Made by a program: the position numbers and the translations under genes. From assembly GCA_013397075.1 (NCBI GenBank), contig VWZS01002405.1, forward strand, positions 186,001 through 250,000: a stretch of 64,000 nt of DNA, given 5' to 3'. The notes under the pieces were generated by a model. The model saw only the letters and a list, made by a program, of their open reading frames with translations, was not told the origin of the DNA and searched no databases. Shown one piece after another: positions 1 to 12,000 of this stretch (positions are counted from its first letter, which is position 1; every line of letters begins with the position of its first letter). Source of the DNA: Rhabdornis inornatus (Eukaryota > Chordata > Aves > Passeriformes > Rhabdornithidae).

Positions 1-1539
1 ATTGGTGGGTTTTCCTACTAAATTATGGGACTGACTAAATTTCCTAATTTCCTACTAAATTATGGGATGAATGTAGATGGCATAGTCAAGTATGTGTGTA
101 ATGATTCCACTTGCAAACTGTGTTTCCATTTTAAATGATGGACTATAGACAAACAATGAGAGAACACTTCTCTTGGAAAAATAACTTCAAAATACCTTAG
201 GCAGTAGGAAAAAAGTTTCGCCGCTGCTCCTCACACTTACCATGCGTGAGAAAAGAAATCACATTTTGAGCCTTATGATGTTTCTATTTGAAACTCAGTA
301 ATAATTTGGATGGCAGGTTGGGGTCAGGGGGAGAGGGTCTTGAATCTTTAACAACCTTTCCCTGCACCTTGGTTATTGAAATGAAACAAATCTTTAATTT
401 TCAGAACCAGTTCTTTCTTTTCACTAATTGTGGGATAGCTGGGGTGGTTTTTGCTTGTTGAAAATGTATCACTAGTTTCTTGACTCAAGAGTCTTGTAGA
501 GTAGATAAATGCTGAATTTTGAATGTTTAATGCAAACTGAAATCTTGGCTCTTCAGACTTCATATACATGAAAGACTGAGGGAAGGTTTTTTTTCTCTTT
601 CTATATTACTCCAAAAGCAGTCCTGCAGGCTTTCCTAGTAACTATGTCTGCTACGTTTCTAGATTGAATATTTAATCTTGTTTTCATGTGGTTTACTTGG
701 AACATCCTGTGCATGGTGCAGAAGAATACAGATCAGGAGATAGAAATAATACATTCACACACACTGTATTAGATGTGCTTATGGGCAAAGCACAGTGTAA
801 AGCAATTTTATCAGCTGCTGTATGGCATGACAGACTTTACAAAGGAATTTGAATATAGTAATGCAGCACAGTTGAAAAGAGATGTGAGGATGATTTCATC
901 CCACATAGATGGAAAAATATGTGTGTAAAAAAAAAACTGCTGGAAAACCAACTTCTTTACAGCTTTAAAATGTATGTAAAAGTGTGATGCTACCATTTTA
1001 GACTGCAGTGTTAAAATATGTATTCCACAGCGCTCTGGAGAGGTCTCTGTGTTTTCTCCCTCATACATGGAAGACCAGAACTATTAATTTTATGTAAATA
1101 TCCAAATTCAGAAGATGTGCAGGTTGTTTTATGATGTGGGCATCTAGCCATTTATCAATCCTTCCAGGTATAATTATCTCGAAGGCTTGGAGCAGAACCC
1201 TTCCAGCAGCCTGCTTTTCCTGCCAAAGAAAATTCTGCCACTGAATTGGTGGAAATTGCTGACTGGTCACCTAGAGACTGCTTCTTTAATTTAAGTGGTA
1301 AACCAGCTTTTTAGCTGCGGCAGCCTGTGCTGCAACTCCTCTGCGCGCACAGCAGTTGTGAACTGAGATAGCAGAGGAACTATTCATCCTACTCCCATTA
1401 ATAGAACAAAATTAAGTGCTAGAAGTAGCATGGCGGTTGTCCATTAGTTTGGATTTCCTAATGGAAAGTGCAAAACTGCAGGAAGTGCTTTTCTTTTTAT
1501 CCCTTCTTGCTCACCCAAAACAGAGCCGGAACTTTTTTT
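1..1539. other. AT-rich upstream flank, no gene recognised
   Basis: This is AT-rich sequence upstream of the CpG-rich block. I see no recognisable exon on either strand. The longest notable open stretch is on the minus strand at about 1061-1270; it opens with GTG directly after an in-frame TAG and matches no family I know. In human, GGPS1 lies head-to-head with ARID4B, so a GGPS1 intron on the minus strand could run through here, but I found no GGPS1 coding sequence. Confidence 0.4.
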
Positions 1540-2260
1540 TTAATAGTAATTTAAATTAGGCCGATGGTTTAGGATATTCATCGCCAGGCGCATTCCAGCG
1601 GCGTTCCGGAGGAGCTGCACAGCAGGGCCGCGGGCAGTGCTCGCATGTTTTCCCGGCCGGATCCCGGGAGTTAGCGCTGCCGGTGCTCCGTGCCCGACTC
1701 CAGCAGCGGCAGGCTCCCGGGAAGCCCTACGTGCAGATTTACCCGGCAATCGCCTTAAGGGGACAAATTTAGTTTACAGCAATCCGCGCTTAATCTGCCG
1801 GAGCCGTGGGTGCCTTCGGGAAGAGGGCGAGGGCTGGCGGCTGCGCTCGGAGCTGGCTCGGGCAGCCAGAAACTTCTGGCAGCTTCCCGGCTCCGGCCCC
1901 TCCCCTTAAAGTGGCAGCTCCCCGGAGTGTCGCTAGTGCTTGTCCGCCCACCCGAAAAAGTAAGGCACCCGGGCCAAGTGTTCCTCCGGCGGCCTTGCTG
2001 AAGCTGGAGCATCGGCCCGGCTGTCCTCAGCTCCTCGGGGCGCTGCTCGAGCCGCCCTGGTAGCGCTCAGCACCCCCTGCAGCGGATGCTGGGGGAGGAC
2101 TCATCCCACTCTCTTCCCAAAACAACCCCTCCGTATCCCCTGCCTGGCTGCGGCCGCGGGGTAAGGCCCCCCCCCGGTATCCGTGTGCAGACGGGTGCCC
2201 GTCTGTCTCCCGGTGTCACCCGTGGAGCCGGCTCCCTTGCGGTAGCCTGGCCTCGGTCAT
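1540..2260 (+). promoter_or_regulatory. ARID4B: CpG-rich block, likely ARID4B promoter and non-coding first exon
   Basis: CpG dinucleotides and G+C are far denser here than anywhere else in the window, and a NotI site (GCGGCCGC) lies at 2150-2157. That is typical of a vertebrate housekeeping CpG-island promoter, and it sits upstream of the first ARID4B exon I can identify. Two plausible plus-strand splice donors follow GC-rich sequence: GCGGG|GTAAGG with its GT at 2161 (the better one) and GAAAAA|GTAAGG with its GT at 1960. Another possible donor, CTGG|GTGAGT, lies near 2303. In human the promoter region is shared with the divergent gene GGPS1, so this one may be bidirectional. Assignment to ARID4B rests on position; no transcript evidence is available. 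Confidence 0.55.
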
Positions 2261-5200
2261 TCGTGCAGACAAAATACTGATTCCTCTTGGAACCACCTGC
2301 TGGGTGAGTGGTCTCCACGAAGATCTTCAATAGCAGTCTTCTGACAATAGTAAAATAACCAAACGAACAAGCCGAGACACTACCATCAGCTTCACTTCTC
2401 CTTCCAGTGTGAACTCTGAGATTTTCGAAAGAGTACATACAGAGACATAGAAACATTGACAGGATATCCTGGGGTGTGTATTGAAGCTGCTCTGAATGAA
2501 AGAAGTTCCTGATCTCATTATACATGAATGATGGCGTGTGCTAGGCATACTTTTCAGTTTTGCTGTTGACAGAAGTTTGCTGATTGTTTGTGATATGCTC
2601 CTGCAACGATGATTCTTATCTTTAAATTATAAAATGCAGGTGCTTATGTTAATGTATAAAATGTAAATGCCAATTATAAAATAAAATGAAGGCTGAGACA
2701 GCAGCATATGAGACTAGTACAGTTTTGCTTTAAAAGGCCTTCAAGAATTTTAGGAAGCCCAGAACTTTTTATAGGGTAGTCCTCCTTCCCTTCAAATATC
2801 ACTGCAACGAATCCTGTTAAGATATTTTCAGTATGCTTGTAATACCTTTTCCAAGATTACTGAACTATCAAATTCTAGCTGCATTTTAGCATACTGGGGA
2901 TTTTTTTCATTTTCTGGAAACCTGCTCTGAAAAGCCTAAAAAAAGAATAAAAACAAACCCTGATAAAAATTCAGTCTGAGCATAAGGACATCTAATAAAT
3001 TATGTAAGCACAAAGCAGGGAAAGGATAACAGAAAGGTAAAAATAGCTGTATACTAATTTTTAATCTCTCTAATGTTGGTGGAATTGAATAAAACCTGCT
3101 TGAGAACAGGTGACTCAAGAGTTGGTGAGGATGGCAAAGTCATGGTAACAGTTACCTGAAATTAATGCCAGACTCTGATCCTTACTTTTATTTTTCTAGT
3201 TTGCATTCACTATGATGCATCGCATTTTGCTAATTATTTTAACTTGCCACTTTCAGCTGTCACTCTGTCACAATGAGGAAAATATCTTGGAAATTTCAAT
3301 TAAGTGATTTGGGTTGGGGGAAATTCCATGTAATTTGTCTTTCAATGGAATAATGAAATTGCAGGAAAAATTCCAGTATGTATCCATTGAAGATTTCAGA
3401 TACGGTTTTAAAGTATATAATGATTTACAGCGGTGGTTAAACTAATTTCATCATTTTTCTCTCAAAAGTCACTCCAATACTGTATTTCTAGTAAACATAC
3501 CTACATGGGAAATCAGATAGTCCATATGTTTGCTATTCTTTGAAGTTCTTTACAGCAGTAAATATTAACTAATTCCAGTGAAAGGAATAAGAGTAATTTC
3601 AAAAGATTTAGGCTAGAGATTGAAATTAACTTGTGTGTTAGTAACAGAAGTTCTTAAGTTGTTGTCTTTTGAATGAATATTCTTTCTGGAAGAGGTTGTT
3701 AAGAATAAGTTAAAGTAGTTATGAAGTAATCACAATGCTGATAATTATGATCTTTGTAAGAATTTAAAGTCCTGCTCAAAGTTTGGTTGTTGACTTGCCT
3801 GTTCCTCTGCCATAAGTTTTTGAAGACCAGAGCTTCAGATTATCTTGGTGCTCAGCATTTATTTTGTTTTAGTTAGTGTCAGTAGCAGTGAAGAAAAAGT
3901 GTTCTATACTTTTCTGTAAGTTCAACTTGACATTGTGGATTGGTCTTTGTGATAATTCTTTTGTCTGTATAGGGAAGTATAGACTGACACTGACACAAGC
4001 AGCTCTTTAAGTTTTGTTTATAGGAGAATTGTAGCTGTGTGCATCTGTGTGGATCCATCTGGGATCTGTCATTCTTGTTAAAAGTAATCTCAGTACTCCA
4101 CAATTCTTTTTAACTTTGGAAGACGAACCAGCATGAAATGCTATCACCCCTGTAGTGGTGAATGAGTTTCTTCACTAAAGAGTACAGTGGAGCAGGAGGG
4201 ATGCTCCTGTTTTAGAGTTTGTCTTTGCAGGAGAATACATTGCTGCTTTCTTCTGCTCAGGTTCATATTGTGTGGAACAGCCACTTCTTGGTTCACTTCA
4301 GTGAGAGTACTGACCAAAACCAGATTTATCACCCTCTGAGTCCCTCTTTCAGCATCCATCCAAGTGCAGCAAGAGAAAAGCATTGCAGCCTGCCTCAAAG
4401 GCAAGTACTGTTGTGCAAACAAGGAGGGAGTGAATTTCAGAATCCCAACATGCTTAACAGATTCCTTGTTAATTTCAGTGGAGTTTATTGCTATTGAGCC
4501 TGGATTAGGAAAGGATAGGTGTTCATGGATATACTACCACCAGTGTAGTATATCCTACTACTCTGTATGCAGTCACGTACCACACATGCAGGAGAGAGAG
4601 CGAGGGGTTCATTAGTGCTTTCATGCTTCTGATGTTCTTAGAAAGTGCAGATTGATAACAATTTTATAGTACTCAGAAATATATTCTATTGCCTGCCAGT
4701 GAGAGAGAGGGTGGAACAGAGTCAGTGTAAAAAAAAATCATTAATAAGGAGTTAACCCTGTAGCATCTAATGTGTCTGAATTTCAGGTTTTGTAAAATTT
4801 AAATTTCTGAAAAAATGATGCATTGAAGCATTCAAGTACACACTTCCATGCCTTCTGATATATTGGAACTGGAAGCAGCTAGTAGGAATTATCAGATGCT
4901 GAGTGCAAGCACATCAGTCTCAAGTAGTATAAGTCTCTGATGCCTGTGAAGATTTATCTCTGTATTTTTCCCACGGAGAACCTGGGTGTGCCAGAGATGC
5001 CCCTTGTAAACTGTGTTTGGATCTGCAGGGGCACAGAAAAACAATGTGGCTTCGATAAGGGTTTAAATCTCTTTGCTCTACCCTGTCTGGGTCTCCATGG
5101 AGGCTTGCAGCTCTTGAAACAAGCCTTGCTCCTTGTCACCCTCTGCCTTTCCTCTTCTCACCCAGAGCCTATGAAGTGATATTTCATTGGTGGTTCAGTT

Positions 5201-5971
5201 ACCTGGAATCTCCTCACCCAGATTATATTAGGAGAGGTTGTGTGAGAGAAGATGGACTTCCTTTGAAGGAACTGTGCCTTCATTATCTCACTCAGTATAC
5301 CGATTTGACCTATGTTCTCTTATTTCCCACCTCTTCTGTTTCTTATTTCCCTGTTTTGGTGTCACCTATTCCTGTGTTTCATGTCACAAAACCTTGTCTT
5401 CTGTCTCAACCCTTCACCTTCACTGTGTGTTTAGTCTCTGTCAGTCTCCTACTGTACCTTGCCCATGGGCTGCTCTCCTGATGAGCGTCACCTTTATCAT
5501 TTACTTTATTTGAAAGTGCAAAACCAGATTCTCTTCAGAGTTGTTCTATTTACTAATGAAAAATGAACCTAAATTGTTTGAGGGTAATAAAGACCACTAT
5601 CTTCATGCGACTTACCAGGTCTTGAGGCAATTTAAGGAGAAGGAAGAACACTTGGTTGGCCTTCACCATTTTAGCAGAATTGATCACCTGCTGTGTCTTC
5701 AGGTGGTGCAGAGGCTGGAGGCCTGTGTGGTGCTTGCTGTAGATAACTGTGGTATCAGTTTATTGTATTTATGATCTTTTATTATGAGATTGTATATTAT
5801 GAGATTGTAATTCTCTTCATTGTATTAGCTTAGTGTTGTGTTTCTGTTGCTGTCAATTTTAGTTTCATTGGGCTGTTTTGTAATACTTTGTCCACAGAGA
5901 TTGGTTGATCATGGTAGCTGTATTGCCAGTGGTCAGTAATTAAAAAGCAGTTGTTTTCCTTTCTGTTCCAG
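2261..5971 (+). other. Presumed 5' intron region before first identified coding exon
   Basis: This stretch ends in the acceptor TTCTGTTCCAG at 5961-5971. A short exon supplying the start codon (expected to end in ATGAAG before a GT donor) should lie here or upstream, but no convincing match exists. ATGAAG occurs at about 2686, 3721 and 5171; the first is followed by GCTGAG, and in the other two the GT overlaps the final G, which would break the frame. A perfect 11-bp hairpin lies at 4527-4555. No repeat family was recognised. Confidence 0.5.
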
Positions 5972-6082
5972 GCAATTGATGAGCCTCCCTATCTCACAGT
6001 GGGCACTGATGTGAGTGCAAAGTATAGAGGAGCCTTCTGTGAAGCCAAGATCAAGACAGCAAAAAGGCTTGTCAAAGTCAAG
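5972..6082 (+). CDS. ARID4B: ARID4B coding exon, residues 3-39 (start of Tudor domain)
   Basis: This exon encodes 37 residues, AIDEPPYLTVGTDVSAKY through KRLVKVK, in phase 0 at both ends. The acceptor is TTCCAG|GCA and the donor AAG|GTATGT. It forms the first strands of the N-terminal Tudor module, which in the ARID4 family pairs with a second, interdigitated Tudor-like half. Residue 4 is Ile where I recall Leu in human. The exon begins with GCA, so Met-Lys must come from an upstream exon. Confidence 0.97.
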
Positions 6083-9000
6083 GTATGTGGTTTTCCTGCA
6101 AACACTTTTTTGAGGAGGGGTAAAAATGTGATTAATGTTCAGAATAGTGTAATTCGAAAGTTCTTCTTAGTCTTGAGACAGCTAAGAGTCTGTCCTGTCC
6201 TTGGAGGCTGGCATTATGGTCTTTGAAATAACAGTAAGCTTATTGTTGTTGGGGTGGGAGGGATTCCCCCACTCCCACAAAAGTAAATACGTTCTGTTTA
6301 TGTCACTGCTTTGTCATCTGTGTGTCTTTGACCTTCAGTGCCATAGGCTGACCTTAAAGTAATTGATTAAAATGTGATAAATGTAGGCTTATGTATGGGA
6401 GAATACTACCAGAAGGTAGCTAAGACTACTAAAAGTAGGCTTTAATAGGGTATCTTTTACTTGAGGAGCACATGTCACTGCTCTTTAGCTGTGGCAACTA
6501 GGCAATGCTTCAGGAATAAGCTGAAACCCTTCTGCCTTCCAGAAGACACTTGGCATATCGAGTCTTTCAGAATAGCAAGCAGTGGATCTCACCTAAGCTT
6601 TATGATTACTAGTTAATGACTGAATCAATATAAGCCACATACATGACAAATAAAAATTCTGCGAAGGGATTGCAAGATAAACATTTTAATATTCCTTGAA
6701 AATTTAAATTATCATTTATAGAAATAAAGAGGGCAATACACTGCAAAATGACTGTATGTTTCTGTTGGGATTTGGGAGGAGGTACTATTTTTCTGCTTTG
6801 CCTCTTAACCTCATACAGAAACACTACCGAGCAAGGATCAAAACCACGTAGAAATTACAGATTAGATTTTTGCTCTGCAAGAGTTATAGTGTCAGAATAT
6901 TTTTCTTATATCTACTGTAAATTTAAGTGAAAAATGTGTGAAATGTGAGTGGCGATAACCTGTTTTTGAAGACTGTTGCACACTATAAGCTAGTCTGCAT
7001 TATTTGACTCTGCCCTCATGCTGTGGCTGATTTTTGCCTATAGTGTGTCTGAGGGAGAGAGCAGGCACTCTCCATAAACTCTGGTGGGAAGGTCTATTGT
7101 CACTTAGTTGATAGTAAAGTTACATACAACAAGAAGATTTTAGTGGTAAATCTGCCAGAAGAGCAAATCAGTGGTCCTTTCAGCCCACCTCCTTAGATGG
7201 CCACTTGATATTTATTATTCAGTGCTAAGTATTTTCTTATGAGTTTTATCACTTGGTTTGTTCACTGCAAGGTTTACAGAAAGATCTTGACATGAAATGG
7301 AATTTTTCTGTAAATTGTTTGTGGTGATTTTGTACGAAGCCCTCTGGATTCAGTTTTGTGTGTGTGTGTGTGTGTTCACTGTTACTATTATCGCTTAGGG
7401 TGGTTTGGCCCCAGTACTGTTGTTGCTTTCTAGAGTAATGTGGTTGAGATTTTTGTGTTTAAGTGCTGTAATGTTATCTGTTTACATTGTTTTTTCTGCA
7501 CCAAGAATGTGTATTTCTTAAATTTAGCAGTGGCCCTCTGATTTTCTCTGAAAAATCTGTTTAGCTCTTTCTGGCATGTACATACTTTCCCCAGTATTAG
7601 CTCTAACAGAGATTCTCATTTTCAGGTGTGGTTTGTCTGGAATTTTGGTAGTTCATCTGCCCCATTATTTTTTTCACTTGCTGAAGGGTTTCTTTTGGCC
7701 CCAGTATGTATTTTATGCCTTAGTCTTCTAGAACTATTTGAGGAGAAGGAAAGTCAGTTAACTTCATACTGTCAATTTTAGTGTAAAGCAGTCATTTAAG
7801 TTTTATAACTAGATGTTCTGCTGAGAAAGTAGGATGGCAACAAAATTCTTTCGATACGGAGTATTGTAATCTTCAGACAAGTAAAATATGTTTAATTGTG
7901 TCTCCTTTTATGTATTTCTTTTTCTGTTGAATTCTGTTTCCCAGAATATTTTGAGGAGATACCTTTATTATAACTTTCCCATCACAGCACAATTTAATAA
8001 CTTCATTAAATTGAATGCAGGTGCTATGTACTTATAATTTCAGTATCAACAGGTACTGTATTTCACAGTTTAGCAGTCTTTGGCAAATTTTGTACACAGT
8101 ATGGAATTCTAGAGTGATGTATAACAGCATTGCACACTTACTCCTGGAAAGCAGTAGGATTTCAGATTTGCCTGGGCTTTTCATAAGTGTTGAAGGCAGT
8201 ACAACTTTGACTCAAGGGCAAGGCTTTGGGTGTTACAAGAGAGTTAGTCTACTTTATCAGATCTATTAAAGCTTTTTTTTAGGGAGTTATTTGAGCCAGT
8301 TTGTTTTGGTAGCATCTCCTAAAACAATTAGCAGCATCATCACCACCACTTGCATTTGGGCACCCTGCACAGAAGTTTCAGAAGAAACTGTTTTGGGTAG
8401 GTCTTTATTAATAAACAGGAATAAGTAAAGCTTCTGTAATAGGACTTACTAGGACTGTCTTTCCAGGATGGTGAAGAATATAGAAATTCCAGCTGAGTCT
8501 AACCAAGCTGATAATGTGCTAAATGTCTTAATCTTTTGCCTGAGACAGGTTCCACACTGCTAAATACTGTGAGAATTAAACCCCACAACTAGTAAATAAC
8601 TGAGATCACTTTTCTCTGCTTCAGTGTCACTCTGAGTTTGGAGTTTGAATATTTATGTTAATAACCGATATTTTTTGAACACATATGAATATCTCAAGAA
8701 GCAAAAACTGTTGGTATCAAAACTCTCCCTCCAAAGAGTCAAAGCCCCAAGATATCTTTAAAAAGACAAGCCATTCTGGAATACACAATAGCAATTTGCT
8801 TTGTTTACATTTCATAAGAGTACATTGTGGCTGACTCACGGTTCTGGATAGAATTCCCTTTTTCTGCAAAATAAATTTGAGATTATTACAGAAAGTAAAT
8901 AAAACCAGATGTCTCTAAATTAGAATTGATTTACTGGATATTTTGTATGAGCCACTAGTGACCCTTGGTTTCAGATAATTTTGCATCTTAAATAAATTTT

Positions 9001-12000
9001 GGTTTCCTAGATAAATTCCCACAAAGAGAGAATTAAATACCTGTATCTGTCAGGATGAAGTTCAGAGGAGTAGTCCTTGCTCAGTTAATTCCTAGCCTGA
9101 ATCCTCTGTCTGCCTTTTGGTTACAAGATATGATTTTGTCTATGTGGTGGACAAAGTATTTGCCATCAGCAAGTGAGATGTGCAGGTCTAAAAAGAACGT
9201 ACTCTTACAACTTTATGTGTTGCTGTGGTTCTGACAGAAGATAGATAAGGTGATTACGTCACTGAAGTAGCACCTGCAAGGCAGTGGAGCATTTTAGTGC
9301 ATTTGTTTTCTAATCGGACAGTCAAGATAAATTGTCCCTAGTCCTGGTTGTAGGTGCTGTTCTTGGCAAAACTTCTTAAAATCTCCTTTCTGAGGAGGCT
9401 GTGTAAGAGAGTTGGTGTTAGAGAACGCTGTGGTTCTGAAGGAAAATTTACTGCTGCTGTGTGCTACAGTGAAGCTCTCAACAACAGTGAGAAATGCTTG
9501 TGGATACACTTGTGAAACAAGTGCAGACTTTTGATGTAGCATTGCTGTAGTTGAGAGCTAGTGTTACACAGCCGGATCTCATGTTACATTCTTACTTATT
9601 TCAAATACACAGTAAAACACCGTATACTTCAACATCAGTACACCAAGAGAGTAGGTTCTGGTGAACATCACAACATCATTTGTGTGTTAATAAAATGTAC
9701 ATAGGTACATAAAATGTAATTCCAGAATTTTCTCAGTTTCCTATAATTTTAAAACTGGAGTGGAAATAAAGCTTCAGATGTAATTAATCCTCTGACTTTC
9801 AGTGTAACCAATTGAGAATGAAATGAAAGGTGAATGTGTATAGCACCTGATACAGATAACTTAATCATACATTTGAATTTCCAGACCAATTTTTTTTCTG
9901 AGGACATAGTGTGTAGGATTAAAGACAACCGCCTTTGTATCTTTATGGGAATGACAGGGGAAAATATTTCATATGTTTATAGGATATACTTACTCCAGTT
10001 TTGAAGGACTGAAAAGTTAGCTGTTTTTACATTTCCTTCCAATTAACTCTGTGTGCAGGCTAGATTGACAATAACTGAAAGCCTGGTAGAGTTGTTAATT
10101 TTCTTTAGTCAACAGCACTGTCCTGTACTTTTGTCAGTCTTTCAACCATGAAGTGAAAAATGCACTTTTATCATCAAAAGATAAAGGTGCTAAAACTGTT
10201 TGGTTTCAAAGCATTGAAATATAAGTGTTTCTTTAAAGTTGTACTCAGAAGTCTTGAAACTTTCTCCTTTCTTGCTGTGGTACTAGAGAAGTTCAGATCA
10301 TGTAAGAGAGCTGCAGAGATAATTTTGAGCCATTAGACAATTTTGTTATACTCGTGTCTGTCATTTCCTTTAGAGATAATGATTCTATTGTGAAAGATAA
10401 AAAATATTTTAGGAGTTTTGATAACTAAGAAATTAGCCCCTCATATTTCTAAAATGTATGAATAGAACAGCTTTCGGCAAGTGGAATGATTATGGTGATT
10501 AACTGTAAAATGAGAGTAAGAGAAGGGCTATTGACGTTTGCATGTGCTTATGCTGCTCAATTGTATCAAGTGATTGTCAGTTGAATTATATTTTTTAGGT
10601 AACCTTTAGGCATGATTCTTCAACAGTGGAAGTGCAAGATGACCACATAAAGGGTCCCTTAAAGGTAATACATTTTGTTTATATAATGCTAATGCTTTGA
10701 AAAATATTTTTATTTTCAGTATTTGTGCATATACAGTGTGGGGTGAGAGTAGAAGGTTCAACTTATTACACAGGCTAGATATGATCACAAAGCATAAAAG
10801 GTAATGCTACAAAGTTAGAGATAGTCTTCATGTTAGCTTTTTTCTTTGTAGTTAAAGGGGATGCAGCACGGGCTGGTGCAAGCCTCTTTGTTCTTTTTGC
10901 CTTAAAGCTAAGAAGTATGGCTAGCACTGATTTTTAGTCACCATTCCTTTGGAGAACTCCACAGGAGGATTTGATGGGAAAGCTCTTATACAAGAGAATG
11001 ACATCACTCAAATTGGTTCTTGTTCCCCACCTGCTGGCAGGAAATAATCAGCTCAGTTAGTTGGCTTATTTTAAAGGAATGTAAAAAGAAATGTGAGGGA
11101 TACAAGTACATTGAAGTGAAACTGGAAAGACATTTTATATTTGACGTGGTTAGAAATTATCTCTGTTTGCTAACACAAAAGTGTTGATTTCATCATCTGT
11201 TTTAGAAACTCTCCAATGCTAAGTGAGCTCTCTATTTTAGGTAGGAACTGTTGTGGAAGTGAAGAATCCAGATGGAACATACCAGGAAGCAGTTATCAAC
11301 AAATTAACAGATGCAAGTTGGTATACTGTAGGTAAGAGAAAGATTTATGTATTTGTGTGAAACTTAGGACTTAAAAATAAGCCTGTGACCCAGACGTGTC
11401 TTAAGCATGCTGAGAGAGTTTTTTGGAGATGCTTAGGTATTCAGAGTTCTTATGAAAAACCTTTAAAGATAAACTTCTTATTTTGAGTTTTTATACTCTG
11501 TATAATTTGAAATTGGGACATTAAATAAAGACGTAGTGAATTATAACTTTATAACTGGTAACTGCTCCTTAGATATTTAATACACTGTTGTTAAATATTC
11601 TGAAACAAAGTATGTTGTCACATGTCCTTAAAAAAAAAAACCCAAATAAGTGCTTTTAAAACACAAGCTGCAGCACCTAGTTTTCCCCACTCCCAGACTT
11701 AGCCCTTACAACAGCTGCTGTTAAAATACACATAGCTTGTTACAATCTGATATTTCAGATGTTTGATGATATACCACATGCTCTCTAGCCAGTAGAGGGT
11801 GGAGGTTTTTTAAATTTACATACAGGAAATGTATTGATTCTTGAGAAACCTCATAGCCCTCTCCTGGTAGATATGGGAAGATGAAGACTAGATCTTGAAA
11901 GAGCTTTGTTGAGACTTAGTTCTTTTGAGGTATGGAATATTAATAATGAAGTCATGTTGAACAACTAGGGAAAGACTTTATTTTCCCTAGTCATAGTCCT

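Noticed and set aside
2686..2691. ATGAAG followed by GCTGAG as a possible Met-Lys start exon with a GC donor
   Set aside because: GCTGAG is a poor GC donor, since real ones look like GCAAGT, and the surrounding AT-rich sequence has no supporting features.
3721..5176. ATGAAGTAAT (3721) and ATGAAGTGAT (5171) as start exons
   Set aside because: Using the overlapping GT leaves ATGAA, which shifts the frame of the next exon; using ATGAAG leaves no GT donor.
5951..6226. Open frame starting with an ATT/ATG-like codon upstream of the first coding exon and running past its donor
   Set aside because: Only 5972-6082 matches ARID4B. The upstream part is a polypyrimidine acceptor tract and the downstream part follows a clear GTATGT donor.
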